A stretch of DNA of 64,000 nucleotides from Natronosporangium hydrolyticum (GCF_016925615.1 NZ_CP070499.1:2108001-2172000), one strand, 5' to 3'. Shown: positions 1 to 8,543, numbered from the stretch's first letter. Numbers and translations: made by a program. Notes: generated from the sequence alone by a model not told the origin.

Positions 1-164
1 GCGAGCAGATCCGGCGGCGGCGGCAGCGCCCGCCACTGGTCCGGGGGGAGCTCCACATCGAGCTCCAGGTCGGCGTTGCTGGGGGTGGCCGGACCCGCGT
101 CGGCTCCGTCGAGGTAGGCCGGATCCCAGGCGTCCACCCACAGTCCGGCCGGCGGCGCGTTCAC
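1..164 (-). CDS. Partial gene downstream of sbcC, possibly NurA-like
   Basis: Only the first 54 codons are in the window; the gene runs off the left edge. It begins with GTG (162-164) in a GTGA overlap with the sbcC stop, so it is translationally coupled to sbcC. The visible peptide starts MNAPPAGLWVDAWDPAY and has no domain I can name. It is the fourth gene of a HerA-Mre11-Rad50 series. In archaea and some bacteria the nuclease NurA occupies this position, so NurA is the leading guess. That rests on gene order, not on sequence motifs. Confidence 0.5.
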   Translation of the reverse strand, partial: MNAPPAGLWVDAWDPAYLDGADAGPATPSNADLELDVELPPDQWRALPPPPDLL

Positions 165-2653
165 AACCCCACCCGGGTCACCCGCGCCGACCGGACATCC
201 TTCGACACCTCGTACCGGACCGGGATGCGTTCGGCCAGCGCCGGCACGTGGGTGACCACCCCCACCACCCGGTCGCCGCGGGCGGCGAGATTTTCCAGCG
301 TCGCGGCGACCGCGTCGAGCGTGGCAGCGTCCAGGGTGCCGAAGCCCTCGTCGAGGACGATCGACTCCAGGCTCGCCGACGCGGTCGACACCCCGGCGAG
401 CTGCTCCGACAGCGCCAGCGCCAACGCCAACGAAGCCTGGAAGGTCTCGCCGCCGGACAAGGTACGCACCGGTCGGCGCAGGCCGGCGTCGTGGTGGTCG
501 ATGACGAAGAAGTCGCGGCCCTGATGTACCAGGTCGTACTGGCCGCCGGAGAGCTCCCGGAGGATCGCCGACGCGCCGGCCACCAGCCGGTCCAGCGCCT
601 CCGCGAGCAGCCATGCCTCAAAGTTGTTGGCCCGCAGATGCTGCGCCAACGCCCGGGCCACCTGCGCGGCGCGAACATGATCGGCCCGCTGCTCCAGCAG
701 CCGTTGCGCCTGGTCCCGCCGCTGCTGCAGCCGGTCCAGCTCGGCCCGGGCGCGTTCGGCGGCGACCGACGCGGCCCCGCTCGCCGCCGCTGCGTCCGCC
801 CCCAGGGCGGGGGTGGGCAGCCCCGCCCCGGTGAACGCCTCGGTCAGCTCGGCCCGCAGCTTCGCCACCGCCGCCTCAGCGTCGGCCACCGCCGCAGTCG
901 CCGCCGGTTCGCCCGCCGCCAGCTCATCCGACCGGCCGCTCGCCCATGCTGCCAGCGTCCGCCACGCCGTCTGCAGATCCTCCCGGTCGGCCGGCGGCGG
1001 CCCGAGCGGCGCGAGCGAGTCCCGGGTCGACTCGAAGCTGCGCCACGCCGTGCTCAGCTGCGCATCGGCCTGCTCGGCCTCGGTCACCGCCCGGCGGTAC
1101 GCCTCCCGGGCCTGGCGGACAGCGGTGGCGGCCTCCTGCACCCGCTGTTCGGTGGCGGCGATCGCCGCCAGGTCGGCCCGCAGCGTCGCCACCGGCGGCG
1201 CGTCGGCCAGCGTCGCCGCCAGCTCCGCCACCTGGGCGTCGAGCGACTCCGCCCGGGTACGCGCGGCGGTCGACGCCCGGTCGAGGTCGCGTACCGCGAC
1301 GTCCCGCTCCGCCAGCCGCCGCTCGGCCCGGTCGGCCGCGGCCCGCGCCTGCTTGCCCGCCGCCTCCGCCCGGGCCACCGCCGAATCCTCAGCCAGCGGC
1401 GGCACCTCGGCCACCGGTTGAGTACACACCGGACAGGGGTCGCCCGCGTGTAGTTGGGCGCGCAGCGCCGTCGCCTGGTCGGCGGTCTGCGCCCGGGTGT
1501 ACTCCGCCCGGGCCGCCTCCAACTCGGCGTCGGCCTGCCGAGCCTCGGCCTGCGCGGTCGTCAGCGCCTCGGTCGCCGCCTCGAACTCCCGCTCCGCCTG
1601 CGTCGCCTGCCCCCGCAGCTCATCCCGTTGCCCGGTCAGCTGCTCGTGCTCCTGATGCTGGCCGAGCAACGCCCGCAGGGTAGCCGGGTCACCGGCGGCG
1701 GCCAGCTCGCTGCGCAGCTTCTCCTCCTGCTCCTCGGCGGCGGTCACCACCTCGCTGGCCTGCGACCGGGCCTGCCTGGCGGTGGTCGCCGCCGCGGCCA
1801 GCACGGTCGCCTCGGCCGGTGGCCGCACCTGCCCAAGCTGCCGGATCTGCCGCTGCCGAAGCTGCAGCTCATCCTCGGCGCGCGCCTGCTCGTCCCGGGC
1901 GGCGGCGAGCCGCGGCAACACCTCCGCCACCCGCGCCGTCAACTGCTCGGCGTCGGCCACCCGCTGCTGCGCCGCGGTCAGCTCCGACTCCTCGACCACA
2001 CCGAGGTCGTCGAGCAGCCGGTCGGTCGCGGCGAGCTCCGCCTCCGCCCTGGTCGCCCGGGTAGTGGCCTGCTCCCGCACCCGCTCGTAGACGTGCAGGC
2101 CCAACAGATTGACCAGAATCTGCTGCCGGGTGGCGGGCTTGGCGTGCAGAAACTCGGCGAACTCGCCCTGCGGCAGGATCACACAGGTGACGAACTGGTC
2201 GTACGGCAGGCCCAGCACCTCCGGCACCGCCTGGTCCAGTTCGGTCGGCGTGCCGGCGAGCACCTCGCCGAGGTCGTCGGGGGTCAGTCCGGTGTCCAGC
2301 CGGCGGACGTCGAAGCCGTCGGGCATCCGCTGCAGCCCGGCGGCGGCGGTCTTGACCCGCCCCTTGCCGTCCCGGCGCACCACCCGGGTGGCGACGTAGC
2401 GGGCGCCGGCGGTCTCGAAGACCAGCCGCACCCGAGCCTCCGTGGCCGACGGAGCCAGCGCGTTCGCCACCGACCGAGGATCCCGCCACCGGGGGACGGT
2501 GCCGTAGAGCGCGAAACAGATCGCGTCCAGCAGCGTCGACTTCCCGGCGCCGGTGGGCCCGACCAGCGCGAAGAAGTCGGCGTCGGTGAAGTCGACACTG
2601 GTCTCGTCGCGGAAGACCGCGAACCCGGCCAGGTCCAGCCGCAACGGCCTCAT
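161..2653 (-). CDS. sbcC: SbcC/Rad50-like exonuclease ATPase subunit
   Basis: ATPase subunit of the SbcCD (Rad50-Mre11) nuclease, which opens and trims blocked or hairpin DNA ends in the cytoplasm. The 830-aa protein has an N-terminal P-loop GPTGAGKS (about residues 32-39), long Ala/Glu/Arg-rich coiled coils, a zinc-hook CPVC near residue 404 that splits the coil in two, an ABC signature LSGGE near 733 and a Walker B IVLDEG near 765. I chose the ATG at 2653 because it overlaps the sbcD stop (ATGA) and places the usual N-terminal strand just before the P-loop. A longer in-frame extension is Arg/Gly-rich and not protein-like. Length is in the shorter range for the family. Confidence 0.95.
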   Translation of the reverse strand: MRPLRLDLAGFAVFRDETSVDFTDADFFALVGPTGAGKSTLLDAICFALYGTVPRWRDPRSVANALAPSATEARVRLVFETAGARYVATRVVRRDGKGRVKTAAAGLQRMPDGFDVRRLDTGLTPDDLGEVLAGTPTELDQAVPEVLGLPYDQFVTCVILPQGEFAEFLHAKPATRQQILVNLLGLHVYERVREQATTRATRAEAELAATDRLLDDLGVVEESELTAAQQRVADAEQLTARVAEVLPRLAAARDEQARAEDELQLRQRQIRQLGQVRPPAEATVLAAAATTARQARSQASEVVTAAEEQEEKLRSELAAAGDPATLRALLGQHQEHEQLTGQRDELRGQATQAEREFEAATEALTTAQAEARQADAELEAARAEYTRAQTADQATALRAQLHAGDPCPVCTQPVAEVPPLAEDSAVARAEAAGKQARAAADRAERRLAERDVAVRDLDRASTAARTRAESLDAQVAELAATLADAPPVATLRADLAAIAATEQRVQEAATAVRQAREAYRRAVTEAEQADAQLSTAWRSFESTRDSLAPLGPPPADREDLQTAWRTLAAWASGRSDELAAGEPAATAAVADAEAAVAKLRAELTEAFTGAGLPTPALGADAAAASGAASVAAERARAELDRLQQRRDQAQRLLEQRADHVRAAQVARALAQHLRANNFEAWLLAEALDRLVAGASAILRELSGGQYDLVHQGRDFFVIDHHDAGLRRPVRTLSGGETFQASLALALALSEQLAGVSTASASLESIVLDEGFGTLDAATLDAVAATLENLAARGDRVVGVVTHVPALAERIPVRYEVSKDVRSARVTRVGL

Positions 2654-3843
2654 CCGCTCACCACCTCGTCGTACAACTCCTCGAAGAGCGCCTGCACCGG
2701 GGCGTCGTCGTGGCCGCGGACGTTGAGATACTCGGCGAACAGCTCCGACGGGGAACGGCCGGCCCGGGCGGCGACCTGCCCGCCGCCACCGCCGGCCGGC
2801 AGCAACTCCGGGTCGATGCGCACCTCCAACGCCCGGGGCAGCAGGTCCTGGACCTCCTCCCGGAGCCCGGCGCGGGGCTGTTCCCGCACGAACACCCGCA
2901 GCCACGCGTCGCCGGGCGTCAGCTCGGCCAGCTCCGCCAGCGTGCCCCGGACCGTCCGGAGCGGCAACGCAGCGGTCACCGGCACCTCCCGGGTGCGGGC
3001 GGCCCGGTCGGCCGCCACCTCCACGATGGTCACGCTCGAGCTGGGCTCGCCCGCGCCACCAGAACCCGCCGCCAGCTGCTGGCTGAGCTCCCCGCCTTCC
3101 CCAAAGTCGACCGCGAGCGGGCTGCCGCTGTAGCGCACCGGCGCCGGGCCGGGCACGGTCTGGGCCCGGTGCAGGTGGCCCAGCGCCACATAATGGGCGC
3201 TCGCTGGGAAGATGGTCGCCGGCACCGCGTACGCCAGGATGGTGTGAGCCTCCCGCTCGCCGCCGCCGGTGGTGGCGCCGACCACGGTGAGATGGGTGGT
3301 GATCAGGTTGACGTGGTCGTCGCTGGCGAAGCCGGCGGTCAACGCGGCCAGCAGCCGGCTCAGGTGGTCGGCGTAGGTCTGGGTCGCCTCGGCGGCCGAC
3401 AGCTCAAACATCTCGGTCGCCCGCACCGCGTACCGCTGGGACAGGAACGGCAACGCCACCAGCCGCCAGCGCTCACCGCCGCTGGTCTCCCCGGTGATCA
3501 GATGGTCTTCGGCGCGGCGGACCGTGCCGCGCAGGACGATCCCGGCGGCGTCGGCCCACGGCCGCAACGCGTCCAGCGCGGCGCCGTTGTCGTGGTTACC
3601 GGCGATCGCGACCACCTCGGCGCCGGTGCCGCGCAGCGCGGTCAGCGCCCCGGTCACCAGCCGGGTGGCCGCCGGGGTGGGTGCGGCGGTGTCGAACAGA
3701 TCACCGGCGACGATCACCAGGTCGGGCGCCTCGGCGCGGGTGATCTCGACCAGCTCCGCCAGCACCGCGGCGTGCTCGTCCGCCCGAGACGCTCCCTTGA
3801 GCACCTTGCCGACATGCCAATCCGACGTATGCAAGATCTTCAT
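2650..3843 (-). CDS. sbcD: SbcD/Mre11-like exonuclease subunit
   Basis: Nuclease subunit of SbcCD, a calcineurin-like metallophosphoesterase of 397 aa. The metal-binding motifs are in order: D8-x-H10, GD at 47-48, GNHD at 82-85, TTHL and GHLH. It overlaps the herA-like gene upstream (TGATG) and sbcC downstream (ATGA), so the three are almost certainly one transcript with coupled translation. The ATG at 3843 is chosen because it starts the canonical MKILHTSDWH N-terminus. Confidence 0.95.
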   Translation of the reverse strand: MKILHTSDWHVGKVLKGASRADEHAAVLAELVEITRAEAPDLVIVAGDLFDTAAPTPAATRLVTGALTALRGTGAEVVAIAGNHDNGAALDALRPWADAAGIVLRGTVRRAEDHLITGETSGGERWRLVALPFLSQRYAVRATEMFELSAAEATQTYADHLSRLLAALTAGFASDDHVNLITTHLTVVGATTGGGEREAHTILAYAVPATIFPASAHYVALGHLHRAQTVPGPAPVRYSGSPLAVDFGEGGELSQQLAAGSGGAGEPSSSVTIVEVAADRAARTREVPVTAALPLRTVRGTLAELAELTPGDAWLRVFVREQPRAGLREEVQDLLPRALEVRIDPELLPAGGGGGQVAARAGRSPSELFAEYLNVRGHDDAPVQALFEELYDEVVSG

Positions 3844-5612
3844 CAGAAGGGGAACTCCTGCTCCTGATCTGCCCCGACCACTGTGAACGGGTCGGCGGCC
3901 TGGGTGATCGAACGCATCGTGGCCGCTGGCGCCGCCCCGGCCTCCTGCGGCCGGGTGGCCCAGGCCGGGAACGGGAACTCGACACACAGCGGCACCGGGA
4001 TCTCCGGCTGGCTGACGAACATCGTCCCCGGCTTGGCCAGCAGCACCCGCTGCCGTTGGGCCGGCGGCAGGAAACCATACTCCGGGCGGGAGGCCTCGGC
4101 CGGGTCGAGCCGGCCCACCACCTTCACCGCCGAGTTCGCCACGATCCGCCGCTCCACCTCGCTGGCGGTCTGCTGCGCCCCGATCAACACGACCCCAAGT
4201 GAGCGGCCCCGTTCGGCGATGTCGAGGAGCACCTCCTTGATCGGGCTGTCGCCCTCCCGCGGGGCGTACTTGTTGAGCTCGTCGAGCACCACGAAGAGCA
4301 GCGGCCGGGCGGTGCCGGACTTCTCCTTCCGCTCGAACTCGCTCCGCAGCGTCACCCCGACCACGAACCGCTGCGCCCGGTCCGGCAGATTGTGCAGGTC
4401 GACGACGGTGACCCGGGCGCTCTCGGCGGTGTTTATGGTGTGCGGCCGGCGGCTGGTCAGATCGCCCCGGATCAACCGGGCCAGGTCCCGCTTGCTGGCG
4501 ATCAGCCGCCGGGAGAAGGCGTTGACGGTGCCGAGCCCGAACGACGAGCCGGCCCAGGTCGCCCGGGTCTCCTCATCGGCGAGCTGGTCGACCAGATAGT
4601 CGACCAGATCCGGGTAGCTGTGCAGCGACGCGCCTTCGATCGCCACCCCGCCGGAGTCCAGCGGCTGCGCCAGCTTCGCCAGCGCCGCGGCGACCGCGTG
4701 CACCACCATGGTGTACTGCTGCCGCTCGTCGTCGGCGTCGGCGAAGACGTAGGGCAGCAGCCGTTCCTGGCAGAACTGCGCCAGCGTCCAGTAGAAGGCG
4801 TCCACCCCGGCGGTGCGGCTGGCCACATCCGGCGTACCGGTGGGGTCCCCGGCCCGGGCCGGGGCGTAGACATGCACATCGGCGAACGGCTTCGCCGGCA
4901 ACCCAAGCGTTCCGTACGTGGCGGCGGTCGGCTCGTCGAGGTGGCTGTTCGGGTAGTCGAGGAAGTTCAGATCCTCACCCTTGACGTTGAAGATCAACGC
5001 CCGGGAGTTGACCCGGTCGGCGCCGAGCGCCTCGGAGTGGAACGCCGAGTAGAGCAGGAACGTGGCGAAGCTGGTCTTGGTGGCGACGCCGGAGACGCCG
5101 GAGATCGACACGTGCGCGCCGGAGGTGCCGTCGAGAAAGTCAGCGTTGAGGAAGACCGGCAAGCCGTCGCGGCCGGTGCCGAGCGGGATCTGCCGGGCCA
5201 TCCGGTCGAAGTGCAGCGCCGCCGCACGGGCCTCGCCGGTGGCCCGGTGCACCGGGCCACCCGGGCTCGGCGGCACGTAGATCTCCGGGGTGACCCGGGT
5301 GGTGGTGATCTCGGCCGCCTCCTGCACCTGCGCGGGCAGCATCCCCTCGGCGATGGCGAACACGTCCGAGTCGAACTGGGCACCCTCGTGGCGGGCCCGG
5401 ATGGCGGTGACCACCCCGGCGATCGTCACCGGCTCGGGCGCATCCGGCAACCGCCGGTGGGTGACGACGACATCGTCCAGCTGGAGCCACGCATCGGGGT
5501 CCACCGCGGTCCAGAACTGCAGCGGGGTGGCGTCGGCGGTGCCGAGGACCCGGCCAACCGGCGGGCCGGAATCGGGTGAGAGCGTGGGGTCGTCAGGGGT
5601 CACCCTGAGCAT
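3843..5612 (-). CDS. HerA-like (FtsK/HerA superfamily) ATPase
   Basis: A 589-aa ATPase of the HerA type, first gene of the end-processing operon. HerA proteins are ring translocases that drive DNA into the Mre11-Rad50/NurA machinery. Visible features: a Walker A-like stretch GVSGVATKTS, where the Gly before the catalytic Lys is Thr; a Walker B VVLDELNKYAPR; and a later QTASEVERRI followed by VKVVGRLDPAEA, as in HerA sensor regions. I chose ATG at 5612 (MLRVTPDD) with GGTGGCGAG upstream. ATG at 5639 is also possible. A still longer reading would translate through the DnaA-box cluster and looks non-coding. Confidence 0.82.
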   Translation of the reverse strand: MLRVTPDDPTLSPDSGPPVGRVLGTADATPLQFWTAVDPDAWLQLDDVVVTHRRLPDAPEPVTIAGVVTAIRARHEGAQFDSDVFAIAEGMLPAQVQEAAEITTTRVTPEIYVPPSPGGPVHRATGEARAAALHFDRMARQIPLGTGRDGLPVFLNADFLDGTSGAHVSISGVSGVATKTSFATFLLYSAFHSEALGADRVNSRALIFNVKGEDLNFLDYPNSHLDEPTAATYGTLGLPAKPFADVHVYAPARAGDPTGTPDVASRTAGVDAFYWTLAQFCQERLLPYVFADADDERQQYTMVVHAVAAALAKLAQPLDSGGVAIEGASLHSYPDLVDYLVDQLADEETRATWAGSSFGLGTVNAFSRRLIASKRDLARLIRGDLTSRRPHTINTAESARVTVVDLHNLPDRAQRFVVGVTLRSEFERKEKSGTARPLLFVVLDELNKYAPREGDSPIKEVLLDIAERGRSLGVVLIGAQQTASEVERRIVANSAVKVVGRLDPAEASRPEYGFLPPAQRQRVLLAKPGTMFVSQPEIPVPLCVEFPFPAWATRPQEAGAAPAATMRSITQAADPFTVVGADQEQEFPF

Positions 5613-5661
5613 GGTGCCGTACTCGCCACCCGAACGCATGTACGCCGCGCGGATCTTCGGG

Positions 5662-5713
5662 CTATCCACCGGCTGTCCACAGCTACGGCGAGTTGTCCAC
5701 AAGTCTGTCCACA
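5662..5713 (+). promoter_or_regulatory. Cluster of four DnaA-box-like 9-mers
   Basis: Four same-orientation matches to the DnaA box (consensus TTATCCACA; TTGTCCACA is favoured in GC-rich actinomycetes) lie within 52 bp: CTATCCACC 5662-5670, CTGTCCACA 5673-5681, TTGTCCACA 5693-5701 and CTGTCCACA 5705-5713. They lie 50-101 bp before the ATG of the HerA-like gene, in the gap after the reductase gene. Likely DnaA-responsive control of the repair operon, or a DnaA-titration site. No AT-rich unwinding element is present, so this is not an origin. Confidence 0.6.
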
Positions 5714-5724
5714 GGTACGGGGGA

Positions 5725-6486
5725 TTAGCTCCCGGAGCTGCGGAGGTACCGCAGGAGCAGGGCATCACCGGCGGTGATCAGCTGGTGCAAGGTCATGTCG
5801 CGGACCGGGCTGGCTGCTCCGGCGGTGATCCGGCCGGCGCCCGGCCCGGCCAGCAGCGGTGAGAGCGTCAGGCAGAGTTCGTCCACGAGGTCAGCGGCGG
5901 TGAGCGAGCCGAGCAACTGCGGCCCGCCCTCGCTGAGCAGCTGCCGCAGCCCGCGGTCGTGCAACGTCGCCACGCCGGCGGCCAGGTCGACGGTGGTGTC
6001 GCCGACCGTGAGCACGTCGGCGACCTCGGCCAGGGCGGCGCGGCGCTGCGGCGGCGCGCCCTCGTGGGTCAGCACCACCGGCCGGCGCGGAGCCTCGGTG
6101 AAGAGCGGATGTGTGGGGTCCAGCGCCAACCCGCCGGAGACCACCACCAGCAGCGGATCGTCGGGGAGCCCGTGCCCGCGCCGCCACTGCCGGCGTTCCG
6201 CCGACATCCGCATCGGCCCATACCCCTCGACCCGTACGGTACCGGCGCCGACCAGCAGCGCGTCGCACCGCATCCGGAGCAGCCCGAGCAGCCGCTGGTC
6301 GGTCGGGCTGGACAGCCCGCGGGAACGGCCCTCGATGGTCACCGCCCCGTCGAGGCTGCTCACCATGTTCGCCCGCAGCATCGGAGCGGCGGGGTCGACC
6401 GGGGCGTAGAGGTCGGCCAGCTCGTCCGGTGAGAGCTGCTCACCACCGGTGATGATGCGAGCGCCGCTGGTCGGGTGTGTCGTCAT
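5725..6486 (-). CDS. RibD C-terminal/DHFR-like pyrimidine reductase family protein
   Basis: A 253-aa NAD(P)H-dependent reductase of the RibD C-terminal domain (DHFR-like fold) class. Typical signs are an early RANMVSSLDGAV segment (substrate/NADPH region), LLGLLRMRCDALLVGAGTV, and near the end LLSEGGPQLLGSL followed by VDELCLTLSPLLAGPG. In riboflavin synthesis such domains reduce the aminopyrimidine intermediate. Here there is no deaminase domain and no rib neighbour, so the substrate is unknown. Stand-alone genes of this type are common in actinobacteria. Confidence 0.82.
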   Translation of the reverse strand: MTTHPTSGARIITGGEQLSPDELADLYAPVDPAAPMLRANMVSSLDGAVTIEGRSRGLSSPTDQRLLGLLRMRCDALLVGAGTVRVEGYGPMRMSAERRQWRRGHGLPDDPLLVVVSGGLALDPTHPLFTEAPRRPVVLTHEGAPPQRRAALAEVADVLTVGDTTVDLAAGVATLHDRGLRQLLSEGGPQLLGSLTAADLVDELCLTLSPLLAGPGAGRITAGAASPVRDMTLHQLITAGDALLLRYLRSSGS

Positions 6487-6608
6487 CCGGACAGCACACC
6501 ATGACCGGGGGTCGGTGCCCCCTCCGACCTGGCCAAACCCGTGATACCAAGCGCCAACCGCGCCGAGTGAGCACGTAGTACTAGCCAGTTACACTGACTT
6601 CGCCGGGA

Positions 6609-6637
6609 GTTACATCGATCTCTGTCATGATTATGAT
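6609..6637 (+). promoter_or_regulatory. Sigma70-like promoter for the lipoprotein gene
   Basis: GTTACA (6609-6614) and TATGAT (6632-6637) are separated by 17 bp, a close match to a housekeeping promoter. The predicted start point is about 12 nt before the TTG start codon, so the leader would hold little beyond the Shine-Dalgarno GGAGGG (6645-6650). Confidence 0.5.
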
Positions 6638-6655
6638 CAGTTTTGGAGGGTCCTC

Positions 6656-7282
6656 TTGAACGTGGTGAGGCGGAGCGGGTTGGCACTGCTGACGGCGTCG
6701 TTGCTGGTGGCGACGAGCGCCGCGTGTGGCGACGACACGGATGACCTGCCCCCAGCACCGGCGTCCCCGGCCCCGCAGGGCACATCGGAGCAGGAGCCGG
6801 TGGAGCTGGAGCTGACGGCGGAGGAGCAGGACGCGGTCGATGAGGTGCGGGAACGCTTCGACGAGTTCATGACCGCCTACGTCGACGTCCTGACCGCCGG
6901 CGAAGGCGCCGACATCGACACCATCTTCCAGGTCAACCGCTACGCCGCCGATCAGGCTTCGATCGACGTTCACGAGCAGATCGTTGACAACTTTCTGGCC
7001 GACCAGGTCGCCGACGGTACGCTGGACTGGGAGTTCCTCGAGGTGGTCGAGGTCGATTTCGACCGGATAGTGGCGGATCGCGAGTCGCCACAGATTCAAC
7101 TTCGCTACTGCCTCGACGCCACCGATTGGCGAGTGGTGGAGAGAGACGGCGGGGCGACCGTCACCGAGCCCCTCGGGCAGCACACCGCGCTCATCACCGG
7201 CAGGTACTCCGAACAACGGAGCGACACCGGGGCACAGGGCTGGCGAATCGCGGGCTGGGACAACGAGGAGACACCGTGCTAG
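6656..7282 (+). CDS. Secreted lipoprotein of unknown function
   Basis: A 208-aa protein with a lipoprotein signal peptide: a VVRRSGLALLTASLLVA core and a SAAC lipobox with Cys24. An acidic spacer rich in Asp, Pro and Glu follows. The mature part has no family I recognise. The TTG start is supported by a strong GGAGGG five bases upstream and by the signal peptide beginning there. Its stop overlaps the GTG of the next gene, so the two products, both exported, probably act together at the cell surface. Confidence 0.75.
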   Translation: MNVVRRSGLALLTASLLVATSAACGDDTDDLPPAPASPAPQGTSEQEPVELELTAEEQDAVDEVRERFDEFMTAYVDVLTAGEGADIDTIFQVNRYAADQASIDVHEQIVDNFLADQVADGTLDWEFLEVVEVDFDRIVADRESPQIQLRYCLDATDWRVVERDGGATVTEPLGQHTALITGRYSEQRSDTGAQGWRIAGWDNEETPC

Positions 7283-8316
7283 GCAGCGCGCTGCTAAGCG
7301 GGTCGATTGCGGTCACCGTGGCGCTGGCACTCGCAACATCTCCGGCGGTGCCGCGGGTGCAGCCCGGCGGCGTCGAGTGCGCGGCCGGCACTAGCGTGGT
7401 CATTGATGGCGAGGCGGAGTGCATCCCTTGGGTAACCGGACCGGTGACGCACGGCGAAGCGGCCCAGCTGGGCGAGCCAGGTGGCGGCGGAGGCGGGGGC
7501 CGAAGCATGTGCCCCCGACCGATCGGCGGCCAGCAATACCACGGCCCGACCGAGGTGCGGTGCCATAGCAACATTGGTTGGTACAGCCATGACTGGGATT
7601 GCTTCCTCGACTCAGCCGATGACCTACCGGCGGCGGGGATGCCCGGGTACGAGCGGCACGGTGACGACGGGCAGGTCTTCAGGGCACTGTGTTGGGCGGT
7701 CACCACGAACCCGCACGGGTTGCAGCACTGGCATCCGTCGGCGGGCATCTGGTTGGCGCCGACGCTGGTGGTGTTGGCTGAGCCGCCGGAGGGGTTCGGG
7801 GAGGCGGGGCCGGACATTGTGGCGCTGTGGGTGGAGGCGGTCAACGCGCTCGGGATGCTCGGGCCGGAGATCGGCACGGCGCCGCCGGTGACCGGGTCCG
7901 CGCTGGTCAACCTGCCGGTGTGGCTCTGGACCGAGACCGGCGGCGCGGTCTGGCCGCAGGACGGTCCGCTCGCCGCCACCGCCAGCGACCCGGTGCTGCC
8001 CGACTGGGTGGACGCGTTCGCCGAGCCGGTGGGGATGGAGTGGGACATGGGCGACGGGCGCGACCCGGTGGTGTGCCGCGACCCTGGCCAGGCCTGGGAG
8101 CCCGGGCTGGACCTGCGGGTGCCCGGCGAGTGCCACCACGTCTATGTCCGGGCCAGCCGGCATCAGCCCGACGGCCAGTACGAGATCACGGCGGTGACCA
8201 CATGGCGAGTCTGGTGGGACATCAACGGGGTCTTCGACGGAGAGGTCGAGCTGCCGGTGGGGTCGACCACCGCATACCAGGTCGATGAGGTGCAGGTCCT
8301 CACCGGCACCGGGTGA
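7276..8316 (+). CDS. Exported protein with PKD-like segment
   Basis: A 346-aa protein starting at a GTG inside the end of the lipoprotein gene (Shine-Dalgarno GAGGAG at 7265-7270). A signal peptide is visible (LLSGSIAVTVALALA, then an Ala/Pro region), then a Gly-rich stretch and a Cys/Trp-rich domain. Near residue 255 MEWDMGDGRDPVVC resembles the WDFGDG core of PKD beta-sandwich domains. Function is unknown, probably a wall-associated or secreted structural protein. Its last ten codons and stop are duplicated 203 bp downstream. Confidence 0.7.
   Translation: MLGSALLSGSIAVTVALALATSPAVPRVQPGGVECAAGTSVVIDGEAECIPWVTGPVTHGEAAQLGEPGGGGGGGRSMCPRPIGGQQYHGPTEVRCHSNIGWYSHDWDCFLDSADDLPAAGMPGYERHGDDGQVFRALCWAVTTNPHGLQHWHPSAGIWLAPTLVVLAEPPEGFGEAGPDIVALWVEAVNALGMLGPEIGTAPPVTGSALVNLPVWLWTETGGAVWPQDGPLAATASDPVLPDWVDAFAEPVGMEWDMGDGRDPVVCRDPGQAWEPGLDLRVPGECHHVYVRASRHQPDGQYEITAVTTWRVWWDINGVFDGEVELPVGSTTAYQVDEVQVLTGTG
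8287..8316 (+). repeat. 30-bp direct repeat, copy 1 (3' end of CDS)
   Basis: The last 30 bp of the PKD-like gene, encoding EVQVLTGTG plus the stop, are identical to 8490-8519. This copy is the functional gene end. Confidence 0.9.
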
Positions 8317-8360
8317 CTACGCGAGAGTGCGCACCACCGAGAGCGGGCCTGTTATTTCGG

Positions 8361-8405
8361 GGCCACATACTCACCGTTGTGGCCCACAACGGTGAGTATG
8401 TGGCC
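8361..8405. terminator. Perfect 21-bp-arm hairpin
   Basis: Arms 8361-8381 and 8385-8405 are perfect inverted repeats around a 3-nt loop (GCC). The left arm starts GGCCACATACTCACCG. It lies 44 bp after the PKD-like gene stop, so it would form a strong terminator hairpin, but no T-run follows. It sits inside the segment bounded by the 30-bp direct repeats, so it could equally be part of a small inserted element. Confidence 0.6.
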
Positions 8406-8489
8406 ACCCGTACGAAGGTCCCCTTACCGGTAGGCCACATCGAGGTCTGGCCAGCCGCGAAGATTCGAGGGAGCAGCGGGAGTTCGGCG

Positions 8490-8519
8490 AGGTGCAGGTC
8501 CTCACCGGCACCGGGTGAT
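8490..8519 (+). pseudogene. 30-bp direct repeat, copy 2 (orphan gene end)
   Basis: Identical to 8287-8316 and still readable as EFGEVQVLTGTG plus stop when read from 8481. There is no start or body in front of it, so it looks like the 3' stub of a second copy of the PKD-like gene left after a deletion, or a target duplication. Confidence 0.55.
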
Positions 8520-8543
8520 CAACGCTGCCGTAGCCTGACAGGT

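Noticed and set aside
2654-2905. N-terminal extension of SbcC by 84 residues
   Set aside because: It overlaps sbcD in another frame, is Arg/Gly/Pro-rich and lies before the normal N-terminal strand. ATG 2653 gives an ATGA overlap.
1454-3133. Long plus-strand reading frames opposite sbcC and sbcD
   Set aside because: High GC leaves few stops. They are Arg/Gly/Leu-rich shadows without domains.
5662-5713. Replication origin
   Set aside because: Only four boxes, no AT-rich region, and no dnaA, dnaN or gyrase genes nearby.
5613-5768. Longer HerA-like reading through the DnaA-box cluster
   Set aside because: The extra residues are Cys/Trp-rich and come from the repeated boxes and the end of the reductase gene. 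No Shine-Dalgarno supports it.
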